Virus record (IMG/VR): IMGVR_UViG_3300050821_006909 | Location: 1-38,671 of that record | Length of the DNA stretch: 38,671 bases | Origin: a virus | Reading direction: 5' to 3' (one strand) | Shown here: positions 31,272 to 36,776 of the stretch, piece after piece | Position numbering within the stretch: the stretch's first letter is position 1 | Layout of the letters: each line of letters starts with the position of its first letter | Position numbers and translations under genes: made by a program | The notes under the pieces: model-generated | Database searches by the model: none | The model's input: only the letters and a program-made list of their open reading frames with translations | Told to the model about the DNA's origin: nothing

Positions 31272-31469
31272 ATGCAGATAACGGGGAGAAACCTAGAGCT
31301 GGTCCGCGACGCGTTGTGGGGCGCGTTGGCAGATGTACACAACGCTATCGCGACTTGCCCCGACGTAGTTGCTTACGCCGACGACATTGAAGAACACGAG
31401 AAGGAAAGGCAGGAATACCTGCGGATACTGGCGCGCGTACAGGCAGCTGTGGATAAGGAGTCTAAATGA
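31272..31469 (+). CDS. small helical protein, 65 aa
   Basis: ATG at 31272 behind AAGGAGAACGAC. The protein is one or two charged helices (NLELVRDALWGALADVHNAI; EEHEKERQEYLRILARVQAA). First gene of the rightward early operon; overlaps the Cro-like gene by four bases. Function unknown. Confidence 0.7.
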   Translation: MQITGRNLELVRDALWGALADVHNAIATCPDVVAYADDIEEHEKERQEYLRILARVQAAVDKESK

Positions 31470-31753
31470 CAATTTCGAAGTACAAAGACTGGATGGCAAA
31501 CTCCACAAGCGCGGAAAAGAAGGAACTTGCCATCAAGGCGCACACGTCGCTCTCCACGCTCTACCAGCTGGACTATGGCGTGCGCGGCAACGGCAAGCCG
31601 TTTGTGGCGAGTAGCGAGATGGCGGGGCGAATCGAGAAAGCGATCGCATCTATCAACAAGCGTAAGCGGCATGCCCCACTTCCCGAAGTGCGTCGCGGGG
31701 ATCTGGCTGTAGCGTGCGCTCAATGCAAATTTTATAAATCTGGGGACTGCTAA
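31466..31753 (+). CDS. Cro-like helix-turn-helix regulator, 95 aa
   Basis: The region SAEKKELAIKAHTSLSTLYQ LDYGVRGNGKPFVASSEMAG has the helix-turn-helix arrangement of small phage Cro/YdaS-type repressors. A C-terminal tail CAQCKFYKSGDC contains three cysteines in a possible metal knuckle. Being behind the divergent promoters, it is the best candidate to bind the shared 14-base element. ATG 31466 has AAGGAG upstream. Confidence 0.7.
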   Translation: MTISKYKDWMANSTSAEKKELAIKAHTSLSTLYQLDYGVRGNGKPFVASSEMAGRIEKAIASINKRKRHAPLPEVRRGDLAVACAQCKFYKSGDC

Positions 31754-31926
31754 TGAACCACTATCTTATTTTACGACTCACGAACGCTGCTATCGATCTC
31801 GACCAGCGGGGGCAGGGGAATCTGGCTGCGCTGTTGACGGAGGCGATTAACGAACTGTTAAAGCAAGCGGCGCTGATTGGTGATCTGGCCGTGCGGGGTC
31901 CCGTTAAATTCGGCGGGGAATCATGA
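31753..31926 (+). CDS. small helical protein, 57 aa
   Basis: ATG at 31753 overlaps the previous TAA by one base. MNHYLILRLTNAAIDLDQRG then LAALLTEAINELLKQAALIG predict two helices. Ends overlapping the next ATG by four bases. No family recognised. Confidence 0.6.
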   Translation: MNHYLILRLTNAAIDLDQRGQGNLAALLTEAINELLKQAALIGDLAVRGPVKFGGES

Positions 31927-32243
31927 CTAAACGCAAAGTCTACCTCACGCCTTCTGTTGCCGAAGAAGTGCTCGCCAAGATGAAACCCGGAGTCGCCTGC
32001 ACGACTTTCAACCTGGCGCAGGACTTCGGCGCGACTACCCAAGACATGCGCCACTGGCTGCGAGACCTGGAAGCAGAGGGCAAAGTGCAAGCGTGCGGTG
32101 AGCGGTACCTGGGCAGCGCGTTCCGGCTTGCCGAACACAAGGTGCAGCCGCCGTATGTGAATCTCCGACTAGATGAGGATCTTGTTGGTTACAACTCAAC
32201 CCTGCGCAGTCACGAAAGGCTCGCGATGCTTACAAGGCGGTGA
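31923..32243 (+). CDS. winged-helix DNA-binding protein, 106 aa
   Basis: FNLAQDFGATTQDMRHWLRD LEAEGKVQACGERYLGSAFR has a recognition-helix-then-wing layout. N-terminus basic (MTKRKVYLTP). Probably a transcription regulator of the phage. ATGA overlap with the gene before and two bases before the next start. Confidence 0.65.
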   Translation: MTKRKVYLTPSVAEEVLAKMKPGVACTTFNLAQDFGATTQDMRHWLRDLEAEGKVQACGERYLGSAFRLAEHKVQPPYVNLRLDEDLVGYNSTLRSHERLAMLTRR

Positions 32244-32244
32244 T

Positions 32245-32973
32245 ATGGAGTTCACAGTGCTGGATTTCGTGGATTTATGGCTGAACAAAATGGGGCTTAG
32301 TGAAGCGGTTAATCAGGACCAGCGGGAGACGTTGGAGAGTTTTGGTGACTTCGTGGTTACGCATCTTACAACCGACCGCGCCACCGTCCCTGTATCTGCA
32401 CCCGTTGCGGAGCCGGTGGCATTCAAATATCACGATTTTGGAACTTGGTGGGATCTCCAGACTGATATTGATGATGATTCCTATACGTTAGCTCGCCGGA
32501 TATTCAGCGCCGGTAGATTGCATCAGGTCGCCGCCCAGCCTGCCGCAGATAACGCACCCCAAGCACCGAGCGCGGGTAGCGTGGCGGACCTTTGGCAGGA
32601 GCACTGGCAAGGCTCCCATCCGTACAAAGGCTGGTCGATAAAGTGCGGGCGTGACGAGGTCGTTTGGCTTGGCACCGAAATATCGGGAGATGACGTCACG
32701 GCAATAGTTATGGCACACAACAAACGCCACGGAAAATGCATTGATTGCGACGATAAATCAGGCTGCGTAATGAATTGCAGCGGACTTAGCGATGCGCCGT
32801 CAGCCAATGCGCAAGCCCCTGATAGCGCGGCACCTATTGGCTATGTGAACGCGCGATGGGCCGAGGATCGCAAAGGCACGACGACCGTCTACCCCGAGCC
32901 CCATCCGCGTCTCGCTACATTCCCGCTAATCGCCGCCCCCAGTGCGCACGCAACGAACAAGGACGTATCGTGA
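32245..32973 (+). CDS. unknown protein with Cys cluster, 242 aa
   Basis: ATG 32245 preceded by AAGGCGG; a longer frame from 32173 lies inside the previous gene. Pieces include MEFTVLDFVDLWLNKMGLSE, a linker rich in Ala/Pro, and KRHGKCIDCDDKSGCVMNCS, a CxxC...C...C cluster that could bind zinc. Segments such as DLQTDIDDDSYTLARRIF look like small modules seen in variable phage early proteins. Not recognised as a whole. Confidence 0.65.
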   Translation: MEFTVLDFVDLWLNKMGLSEAVNQDQRETLESFGDFVVTHLTTDRATVPVSAPVAEPVAFKYHDFGTWWDLQTDIDDDSYTLARRIFSAGRLHQVAAQPAADNAPQAPSAGSVADLWQEHWQGSHPYKGWSIKCGRDEVVWLGTEISGDDVTAIVMAHNKRHGKCIDCDDKSGCVMNCSGLSDAPSANAQAPDSAAPIGYVNARWAEDRKGTTTVYPEPHPRLATFPLIAAPSAHATNKDVS

Positions 32974-33086
32974 GCGGCCCGCGCCCTTATAACGCCTTGG
33001 GCTGGTACGGCGTCGCCTGCGCAATCGCGGTGTACTGTTCGGATATGTTTTATCTAGGCCGCTGGTTGTTCCGTCTGATACACTAA
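32970..33086 (+). CDS. single-TM microprotein, 38 aa
   Basis: GTG at 32970 overlaps the preceding TGA. Product MSGPRPYNALGWYGVACAIA then VYCSDMFYLGRWLFRLIH: one membrane helix with an aromatic, basic end. A terminator follows directly, making it the last gene of this transcription unit. Confidence 0.6.
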   Translation: MSGPRPYNALGWYGVACAIAVYCSDMFYLGRWLFRLIH

Positions 33087-33110
33087 CCGCAATCTCCTTC
33101 GTTGTAATTT

Positions 33111-33137
33111 AAGCCCGCCTTCTCAAGCGGGCTTTTT
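33111..33137 (+). terminator. rho-independent terminator
   Basis: AAGCCCGC and GCGGGCTT pair over eight bases around an 8-base loop (33119-33126), followed by five Ts in total (33133-33137). It closes the 31272-33086 operon. Confidence 0.85.
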
Positions 33138-33141
33138 CTTA

Positions 33142-33170
33142 TTGCGCGTTCGGTTCTCTGAGCGTAGGAT
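33142..33170 (+). promoter_or_regulatory. promoter for the AlpA-primase operon
   Basis: TTGCGC at 33142-33147, 17-base spacer, TAGGAT at 33165-33170. It lies between the terminator and the AlpA-like gene. The leader holds a short direct repeat, cggaca-gtac-cggaca, near 33175-33188, which may be an operator. Confidence 0.5.
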
Positions 33171-33205
33171 GCTCGGACAGTACCGGACAACCAAAGGAGA
33201 TTACC

Positions 33206-33376
33206 GTGCTTATCCCTATCGCCGACGTTCTGGCGCTCATACCCGTCGCTCGCTCCACCCTTTACCTTCGCATGGCCGAACCCGACTTCCCGAAACCGGT
33301 TCGCGTAGGCGGGCGTGTCTTCTGGAAGCAGGAAGACATTCTTGCGTATATCGATTCGAAGAAAGCGGAGGCTTAA
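33206..33376 (+). CDS. AlpA-like helix-turn-helix regulator, 56 aa
   Basis: GTG at 33206 behind AAAGGAGA. The sequence VLALIPVARSTLYLRMAEPD then FPKPVRVGGRVFWKQEDILA has the MerR/AlpA family signature. Such proteins act as excisionase-type or transcription regulators. Its stop overlaps the primase ATG by one base, so it probably tunes replication-gene expression. It is read in another frame through the start of a longer, false upstream extension of the primase. Confidence 0.8.
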   Translation: MLIPIADVLALIPVARSTLYLRMAEPDFPKPVRVGGRVFWKQEDILAYIDSKKAEA

Positions 33377-35352
33377 TGCCGCAATACTTCAAAAACCTGG
33401 GCGAGCAGCTACTCGACCAGGGCTATCTCATCGTCCCGCTGCCTCCGGGCAGCAAGGGGCCAAGGCTCAAAGGCTGGCCGTCGCTCAAGCTCGACAAGCC
33501 GACGTTTCACAAGATGGCGGCGAATGGGTCAGCGGACGCGGGCATCGGCGTGCTGGCCCGCCACACGCCTGCAATCGACGTGGATATCCTGGACGAAGCG
33601 GCTGCGCAGGAAATGTCGGATCTTATTGACGAGATCTTCCCCGGAGAAGCGCTGATGACGCGCACGGGTCGCGCGCCGAAGTTCCTGATTCCGTTTCGCT
33701 CCGACGACCCTTTCAAGAAACTGACTTCCAATATTTATACGGACGGCACAAATGATCACAAAGTCGAAATACTCGGCGACGGGCAGCAGTGGGTTGCCTA
33801 CCACGTCCACCCTGAGACCGGACTTCCCTACGTATGGTTTGATGGAGTGGGGACTGACGGAATCCGAGTCGTACAAATGGGCGCCCTACCGCGTCTCACG
33901 CGAGACTTGGCTCAACGCGTTATTGACGCATTCGAGGTACTTGCGGGAAGAATGGTTAGCTTGGGACAGTGGACGCGAAAGTCTGCGGTTTCAGAAGCCC
34001 CCGTTCATGGCGTCGTAGATGATCCTTTCATTGACCACATCGACAAAACCAACCTGACAGACGCCCAAGCCGAATGGGTGGTCTCGCGCATCAAGAACGA
34101 CGAAGACGACTACGACCGGTGGTTCGGCGTGCTGTGCGCGGTGCACCACCAACTGGGCGAAGCTGGCATCGAAGTGGCGCGCGCCTACTCGCAGAAGTCC
34201 TCCAAGCACGTCGATGAAGTCTTCGAAGCCAAGTACGCCTCGATCGGCAGCTACACGGGCCGCATGACCACGCTTCGCTCCTTCCTGCCCGAGACCGGCC
34301 AGCCTCCGAAGGAAGAGCACAAACCGCGGGCCAAGTCCGACAACCCCTTTGCGGTTCACGCTTGGGGCGATTACAAGCAGAATTACCTGAGCGTGCCGTG
34401 GATCATCAAGGGCGTGCTACCCCAAGCCGAAGTCGGGATCCTCTACGGCCAGTCGGGTTCAGGCAAGACGTTCTTCGTACTGGACCTCGCCGCCACAGTT
34501 GCGCGTGGCGCGGACTGGCGCGGGCGCAAGGTATCCGAATGCCGCGTGGTGTACGTGGCGGCAGAAGCCCGCGAAGGCGTCAAAAAGCGCATGGACGCCT
34601 ACGACCAGCATGTATGCCCCGACGGCGCGCGCCCCGACATCATCGCATCAGCACCCAATCTGCTGTCCTCGGACACACAACAACTCGCCGACGCCATCGG
34701 CCACGCGGGCCTGATTATCCTGGACACGATGGCGGCTTCCCACTCAGGAGATGAGAACAGCGCTAAGGATATGGGCCTGTTCCTCGCCGCGTGCAAGGAT
34801 CTGAGCCTCGCCACGGGCGCGATGGTGCTGGCGGTACACCACACAGGCAAGGAGGACAGCAAGGGCATGCGTGGTTCGTCAGCTCTGTTCGCGGGCGCCG
34901 ACTTCGTCATGGAAGTGTTCAAGAACGACAAAGAGCACGGCGCCGTTCTTTCCAAGTCCCGCGATGACGCGACGGGAAGCAGTTTCAGTTTCGTACTCAA
35001 GCGCGTTGTCGTCGGCCACGATGATGAGGGCGACGAGGTCACCACTTGCGTCGTGGAGCCGATCAAGAAAGATGTCGAGAAGACCGGAAAGAGGCCTTCA
35101 AAACTCGCCAATCTGAACGACTCGCGGTACGACTTGAGCCGTGAAGTTCTGGCGGTTATCGAAGACGAATTGCACAAATCCACGACCGGAAAAGTCCACC
35201 AGGATAAGATTTTTGAAATTCTGCTTGACAAATACCCCGGAAAACAGAAAAAAAACATGGCTGTGGTGTTGCTGAGGTTGGAGCAAATGGGGGCCATAAG
35301 GCAAAGCCTTGACTGCTATAGCTTGGATGATTCTGAAGATTTTCTCGGCTGA
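33376..35352 (+). CDS. primase-polymerase fused to RepA-type helicase, 658 aa
   Basis: ATG at 33376 overlaps the AlpA-like stop. The N-terminal prim-pol domain has LPPGSKGPRLKGWPSLKLDK, the metal-binding AIDVDILDE (Asp68 and Asp70) and HKVEILGDGQQWVAYHVHPE. A linker region (VVSRIKNDEDDYDRWFGVLC) precedes an AAA/RecA-like helicase with Walker A YGQSGSGKTFFVLDLA (Lys364) and Walker B LIILDTMAASHSG (Asp450), then LAVHHTGKEDSKGMRGSSAL. The C-terminus is a winged-helix-like part. It would open and prime the origin; the iteron-like repeats begin at its stop codon. Confidence 0.92.
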   Translation: MPQYFKNLGEQLLDQGYLIVPLPPGSKGPRLKGWPSLKLDKPTFHKMAANGSADAGIGVLARHTPAIDVDILDEAAAQEMSDLIDEIFPGEALMTRTGRAPKFLIPFRSDDPFKKLTSNIYTDGTNDHKVEILGDGQQWVAYHVHPETGLPYVWFDGVGTDGIRVVQMGALPRLTRDLAQRVIDAFEVLAGRMVSLGQWTRKSAVSEAPVHGVVDDPFIDHIDKTNLTDAQAEWVVSRIKNDEDDYDRWFGVLCAVHHQLGEAGIEVARAYSQKSSKHVDEVFEAKYASIGSYTGRMTTLRSFLPETGQPPKEEHKPRAKSDNPFAVHAWGDYKQNYLSVPWIIKGVLPQAEVGILYGQSGSGKTFFVLDLAATVARGADWRGRKVSECRVVYVAAEAREGVKKRMDAYDQHVCPDGARPDIIASAPNLLSSDTQQLADAIGHAGLIILDTMAASHSGDENSAKDMGLFLAACKDLSLATGAMVLAVHHTGKEDSKGMRGSSALFAGADFVMEVFKNDKEHGAVLSKSRDDATGSSFSFVLKRVVVGHDDEGDEVTTCVVEPIKKDVEKTGKRPSKLANLNDSRYDLSREVLAVIEDELHKSTTGKVHQDKIFEILLDKYPGKQKKNMAVVLLRLEQMGAIRQSLDCYSLDDSEDFLG

Positions 35353-35446
35353 GGTTGCTGAGGTTGCGCTGAGGTTGCGCTGAGGTTCGGCTGAAGTCTG
35401 AGGTTGCTGAGGTGTCTATAAGACCTCAGCACCTCAGCAACCTCAG
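35349..35446. repeat. iteron-like cluster with 17-base inverted repeat, origin candidate
   Basis: CTGAGGTT or a near copy occurs at 35349, 35358, 35369, 35380, 35391 (CTGAAGTC), 35398 and 35407 (CTGAGGTG), at spacings of 9, 11, 11, 11, 7 and 9 bases. Three inverted copies (ACCTCAG) follow at 35423, 35431 and 35440. Bases 35398-35414 and 35430-35446 are perfect reverse complements around a 15-base loop. The block starts at the primase stop codon. Repeats with near-helical spacing and a dyad beside an initiator gene fit a replication origin; a large hairpin terminator is the alternative, but no T-run follows. Confidence 0.65.
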
Positions 35447-35480
35447 CCAAGACAAAACCATTAAATGAAAGGAAAATGAA

Positions 35481-35669
35481 ATGTTTATAAAAGTGACGAG
35501 AGGCGGAGCCGAAAAGCGTTTTCAGATGCTTATCCCGATCGCCAGCATCGCGATGGTTTGCACGGGCTACGAAAGTGGTAGTCGCGTGCAACTGGCAGAG
35601 AACCGTGTTGAGATCGAAGTGGAAGAAAGCGTCTTTCAGATTTGGGCGATGATGAAGGAGATGAAGTGA
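35481..35669 (+). CDS. small beta protein, 62 aa
   Basis: ATG at 35481 behind AAGGAAAATGAA. MFIKVTRGGAEKRFQMLIPI then ASIAMVCTGYESGSRVQLAE and EIEVEESVFQIWAMMKEM resembles a small beta domain found in many phages with an I-P-I-x-S-I motif. Unknown function. Overlaps the next gene by four bases. Confidence 0.7.
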   Translation: MFIKVTRGGAEKRFQMLIPIASIAMVCTGYESGSRVQLAENRVEIEVEESVFQIWAMMKEMK

Positions 35670-35845
35670 AACGAGATTCGGTTTTTTGTGTTGCATGCTC
35701 CAAGCCGTTTGACGTAGGTCTCTTGGAGCTAGTCCGCTGGTCGGGACCGATGTGGTGCCAGCCGTGCATCGCACTGGCCGATGAGAAGCTGGCAGAAGCC
35801 GCCAGGCGGGTTTCACAGGTCGGGGAGGTACTAGGAGAACGATAG
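35666..35845 (+). CDS. zinc-ribbon-like small protein, 59 aa
   Basis: GTG at 35666 behind GGAG (six bases away); a longer in-frame start at 35642 lies inside the previous gene. VFCVACSKPFDVGLLELVRW then GPMWCQPCIALADEKLAEAA shows two CxxC pairs, consistent with a treble-clef or ribbon zinc site, followed by a helix. May bind nucleic acid or protein. A terminator follows within ten bases. Confidence 0.7.
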   Translation: MKRDSVFCVACSKPFDVGLLELVRWSGPMWCQPCIALADEKLAEAARRVSQVGEVLGER

Positions 35846-35853
35846 AGACAAAG

Positions 35854-35876
35854 AAGCCGCCTCAAGGGCGGCTTTT
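35854..35876. terminator. bidirectional rho-independent terminator
   Basis: AAGCCGCC and GGCGGCTT form eight pairs around a five-base loop (35862-35866), with TTTT on the + side and TTCTTT on the - side. It separates the rightward early operon from the leftward pair ending at 35882. Confidence 0.85.
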
Positions 35877-35881
35877 GCGTT

Positions 35882-36061
35882 TCAGTGAAGCTCTTGGTAG
35901 CCAAGCCACATTCCGGGGTTTGCCGTAACAAAGTCGTCACGGTCTTTGAAGCCTGCGAGGATCGACAAGTGTTCGGTCATGTCCTCGATGCTAGGCGGGC
36001 CGTCTGAGCGAATGTAGCCAAGCGCTTCCTCGCCCGGCGCCACGATGACGTAAGTGATCAT
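35882..36061 (-). CDS. unknown small protein, 59 aa
   Basis: Start at 36061 (MITYVIVAPGEEALGYIRSD) preferred because it overlaps the previous stop as ATGA; an ATG at 36070 adds three codons. The rest (PPSIEDMTEHLSILAGFKDR; PGMWLGYQELH) suggests a small alpha/beta domain. Not recognised. Confidence 0.6.
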   Translation of the reverse strand: MITYVIVAPGEEALGYIRSDGPPSIEDMTEHLSILAGFKDRDDFVTANPGMWLGYQELH

Positions 36062-36243
36062 TGGATGCATATCCTCGTGTAGTCAACGGTCCTGCGGATT
36101 GTCCAGTGCCTTTGCGTCTCAGGCAACCACATGTCAGCGCATGCTACTTCGATGTAGGCGTTCGCCAAGGGCGTGATGACGGTATGAACGAGTGTGCAAA
36201 CTTTTGCGCGTTCAAGGGAAAGTAGCTCGGATTCGGTTTTCAT
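36058..36243 (-). CDS. unknown small protein, 61 aa
   Basis: ATG at 36243 with GAGAGA upstream. MKTESELLSLERAKVCTLVH then TVITPLANAYIEVACADMWL; helical with three cysteines. First gene behind promoter element D. No family recognised. Confidence 0.6.
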   Translation of the reverse strand: MKTESELLSLERAKVCTLVHTVITPLANAYIEVACADMWLPETQRHWTIRRTVDYTRICIQ

Positions 36244-36274
36244 GATTGATCTCTCGGTTCGTTGTGAGCACTTT

Positions 36275-36289
36275 CACTATAGCAGATGC
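36275..36289 (-). promoter_or_regulatory. leftward copy of shared promoter element (site D)
   Basis: Minus strand reads GCATCTGCTATAGTG, carrying the extended -10 TGCTATAGT, 32 bases before the start at 36243. On the + strand the adjoining bases read TGCTATAC (36287-36294), so the site is nearly symmetrical and could also fire rightward into the terL leader. Confidence 0.5.
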
Positions 36290-36294
36290 TATAC

Positions 36295-36776
36295 AAGTCT
36301 TTAGAACTTTTGGTTATATAGAACGCGCGTATGTGTGAGCACGACCTTTGTCCGGTTCGCGACAAACGGTTTGGTTTAGCTGCAAAACGGACACTGAGGT
36401 GGATGCTTGGAATATTGATTACGAACCGTAAATCGTTGTTAGCGAAACGTAAGATAGACGGATGATATTGAAAGGCGGCGCACAGTGATAATCGGGCATA
36501 ATTTGCGGTTTGCGCTAAGTCATTGATTGTTAAGCAATTAAGCAAACGCTTTAGTTGACATAATGGATTTAAACGAACAAATTGTGTTGTCAACGATTCG
36601 GATTCGCCTCGGATGCGAAGGATTCTCAACTCTGGGAACCCTCCGGCCCCCGCCGGACGGGGTGATAAATTTTGCAGACCGCTTTCCCAAACCGCGAACC
36701 GGAAAAACATCGATGGAACTTCCGAAGCGCAAACCGCGATAAACTCGCAACAAATCGCAAACTCCCACGGACCCCA
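36295..36776. promoter_or_regulatory. AT-richer control region before terL, no convincing gene
   Basis: About 480 bases with lower GC than the rest and no ORF with phage-like coding character. It holds TTAAGCAA twice in tandem (36530-36545), a GTTGACA...TGTCAAC inverted pair (36554 and about 36592), GCGGTTTGCGCT at 36505-36516 with its exact inverse AGCGCAAACCGC at 36726-36737, AAACCGCGA at 36689 and 36731, and a GC hairpin at 36639. Candidate late promoter, leader or packaging (pac) region. The last 105 bases may instead encode an N-terminal extension of terL. Confidence 0.5.
36639..36661 (+). other. GC-rich hairpin in the terL leader
   Basis: CCCTCCGGC (36639-36647) pairs with GCCGGA-C-GGG (36652-36661) with one bulged C and a CCCC loop: nine GC-rich pairs. 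No T-run follows, so it is not a standard terminator. It partly covers the strong Shine-Dalgarno-like GGGGTGAT at 36659-36666, so it could control an upstream TTG start at 36672. Confidence 0.5.

Noticed and set aside
33142-33375. N-terminal extension of the primase to 33142
   Set aside because: The extension is read in a different frame across the AlpA-like gene, is Arg-rich nonsense and has no ribosome-binding site; ATG 33376 overlaps the AlpA stop.
36600-36665. Possible tRNA 3' end or attachment site around the GC hairpin
   Set aside because: No cloverleaf can be drawn, and no integrase gene is present to use an attachment site.
36240-36710. Open frame of 156 codons on the minus strand before terL
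   Set aside because: No ribosome-binding site at its start, composition unlike the phage's genes, and it runs through repeats and a GC hairpin; judged non-coding.
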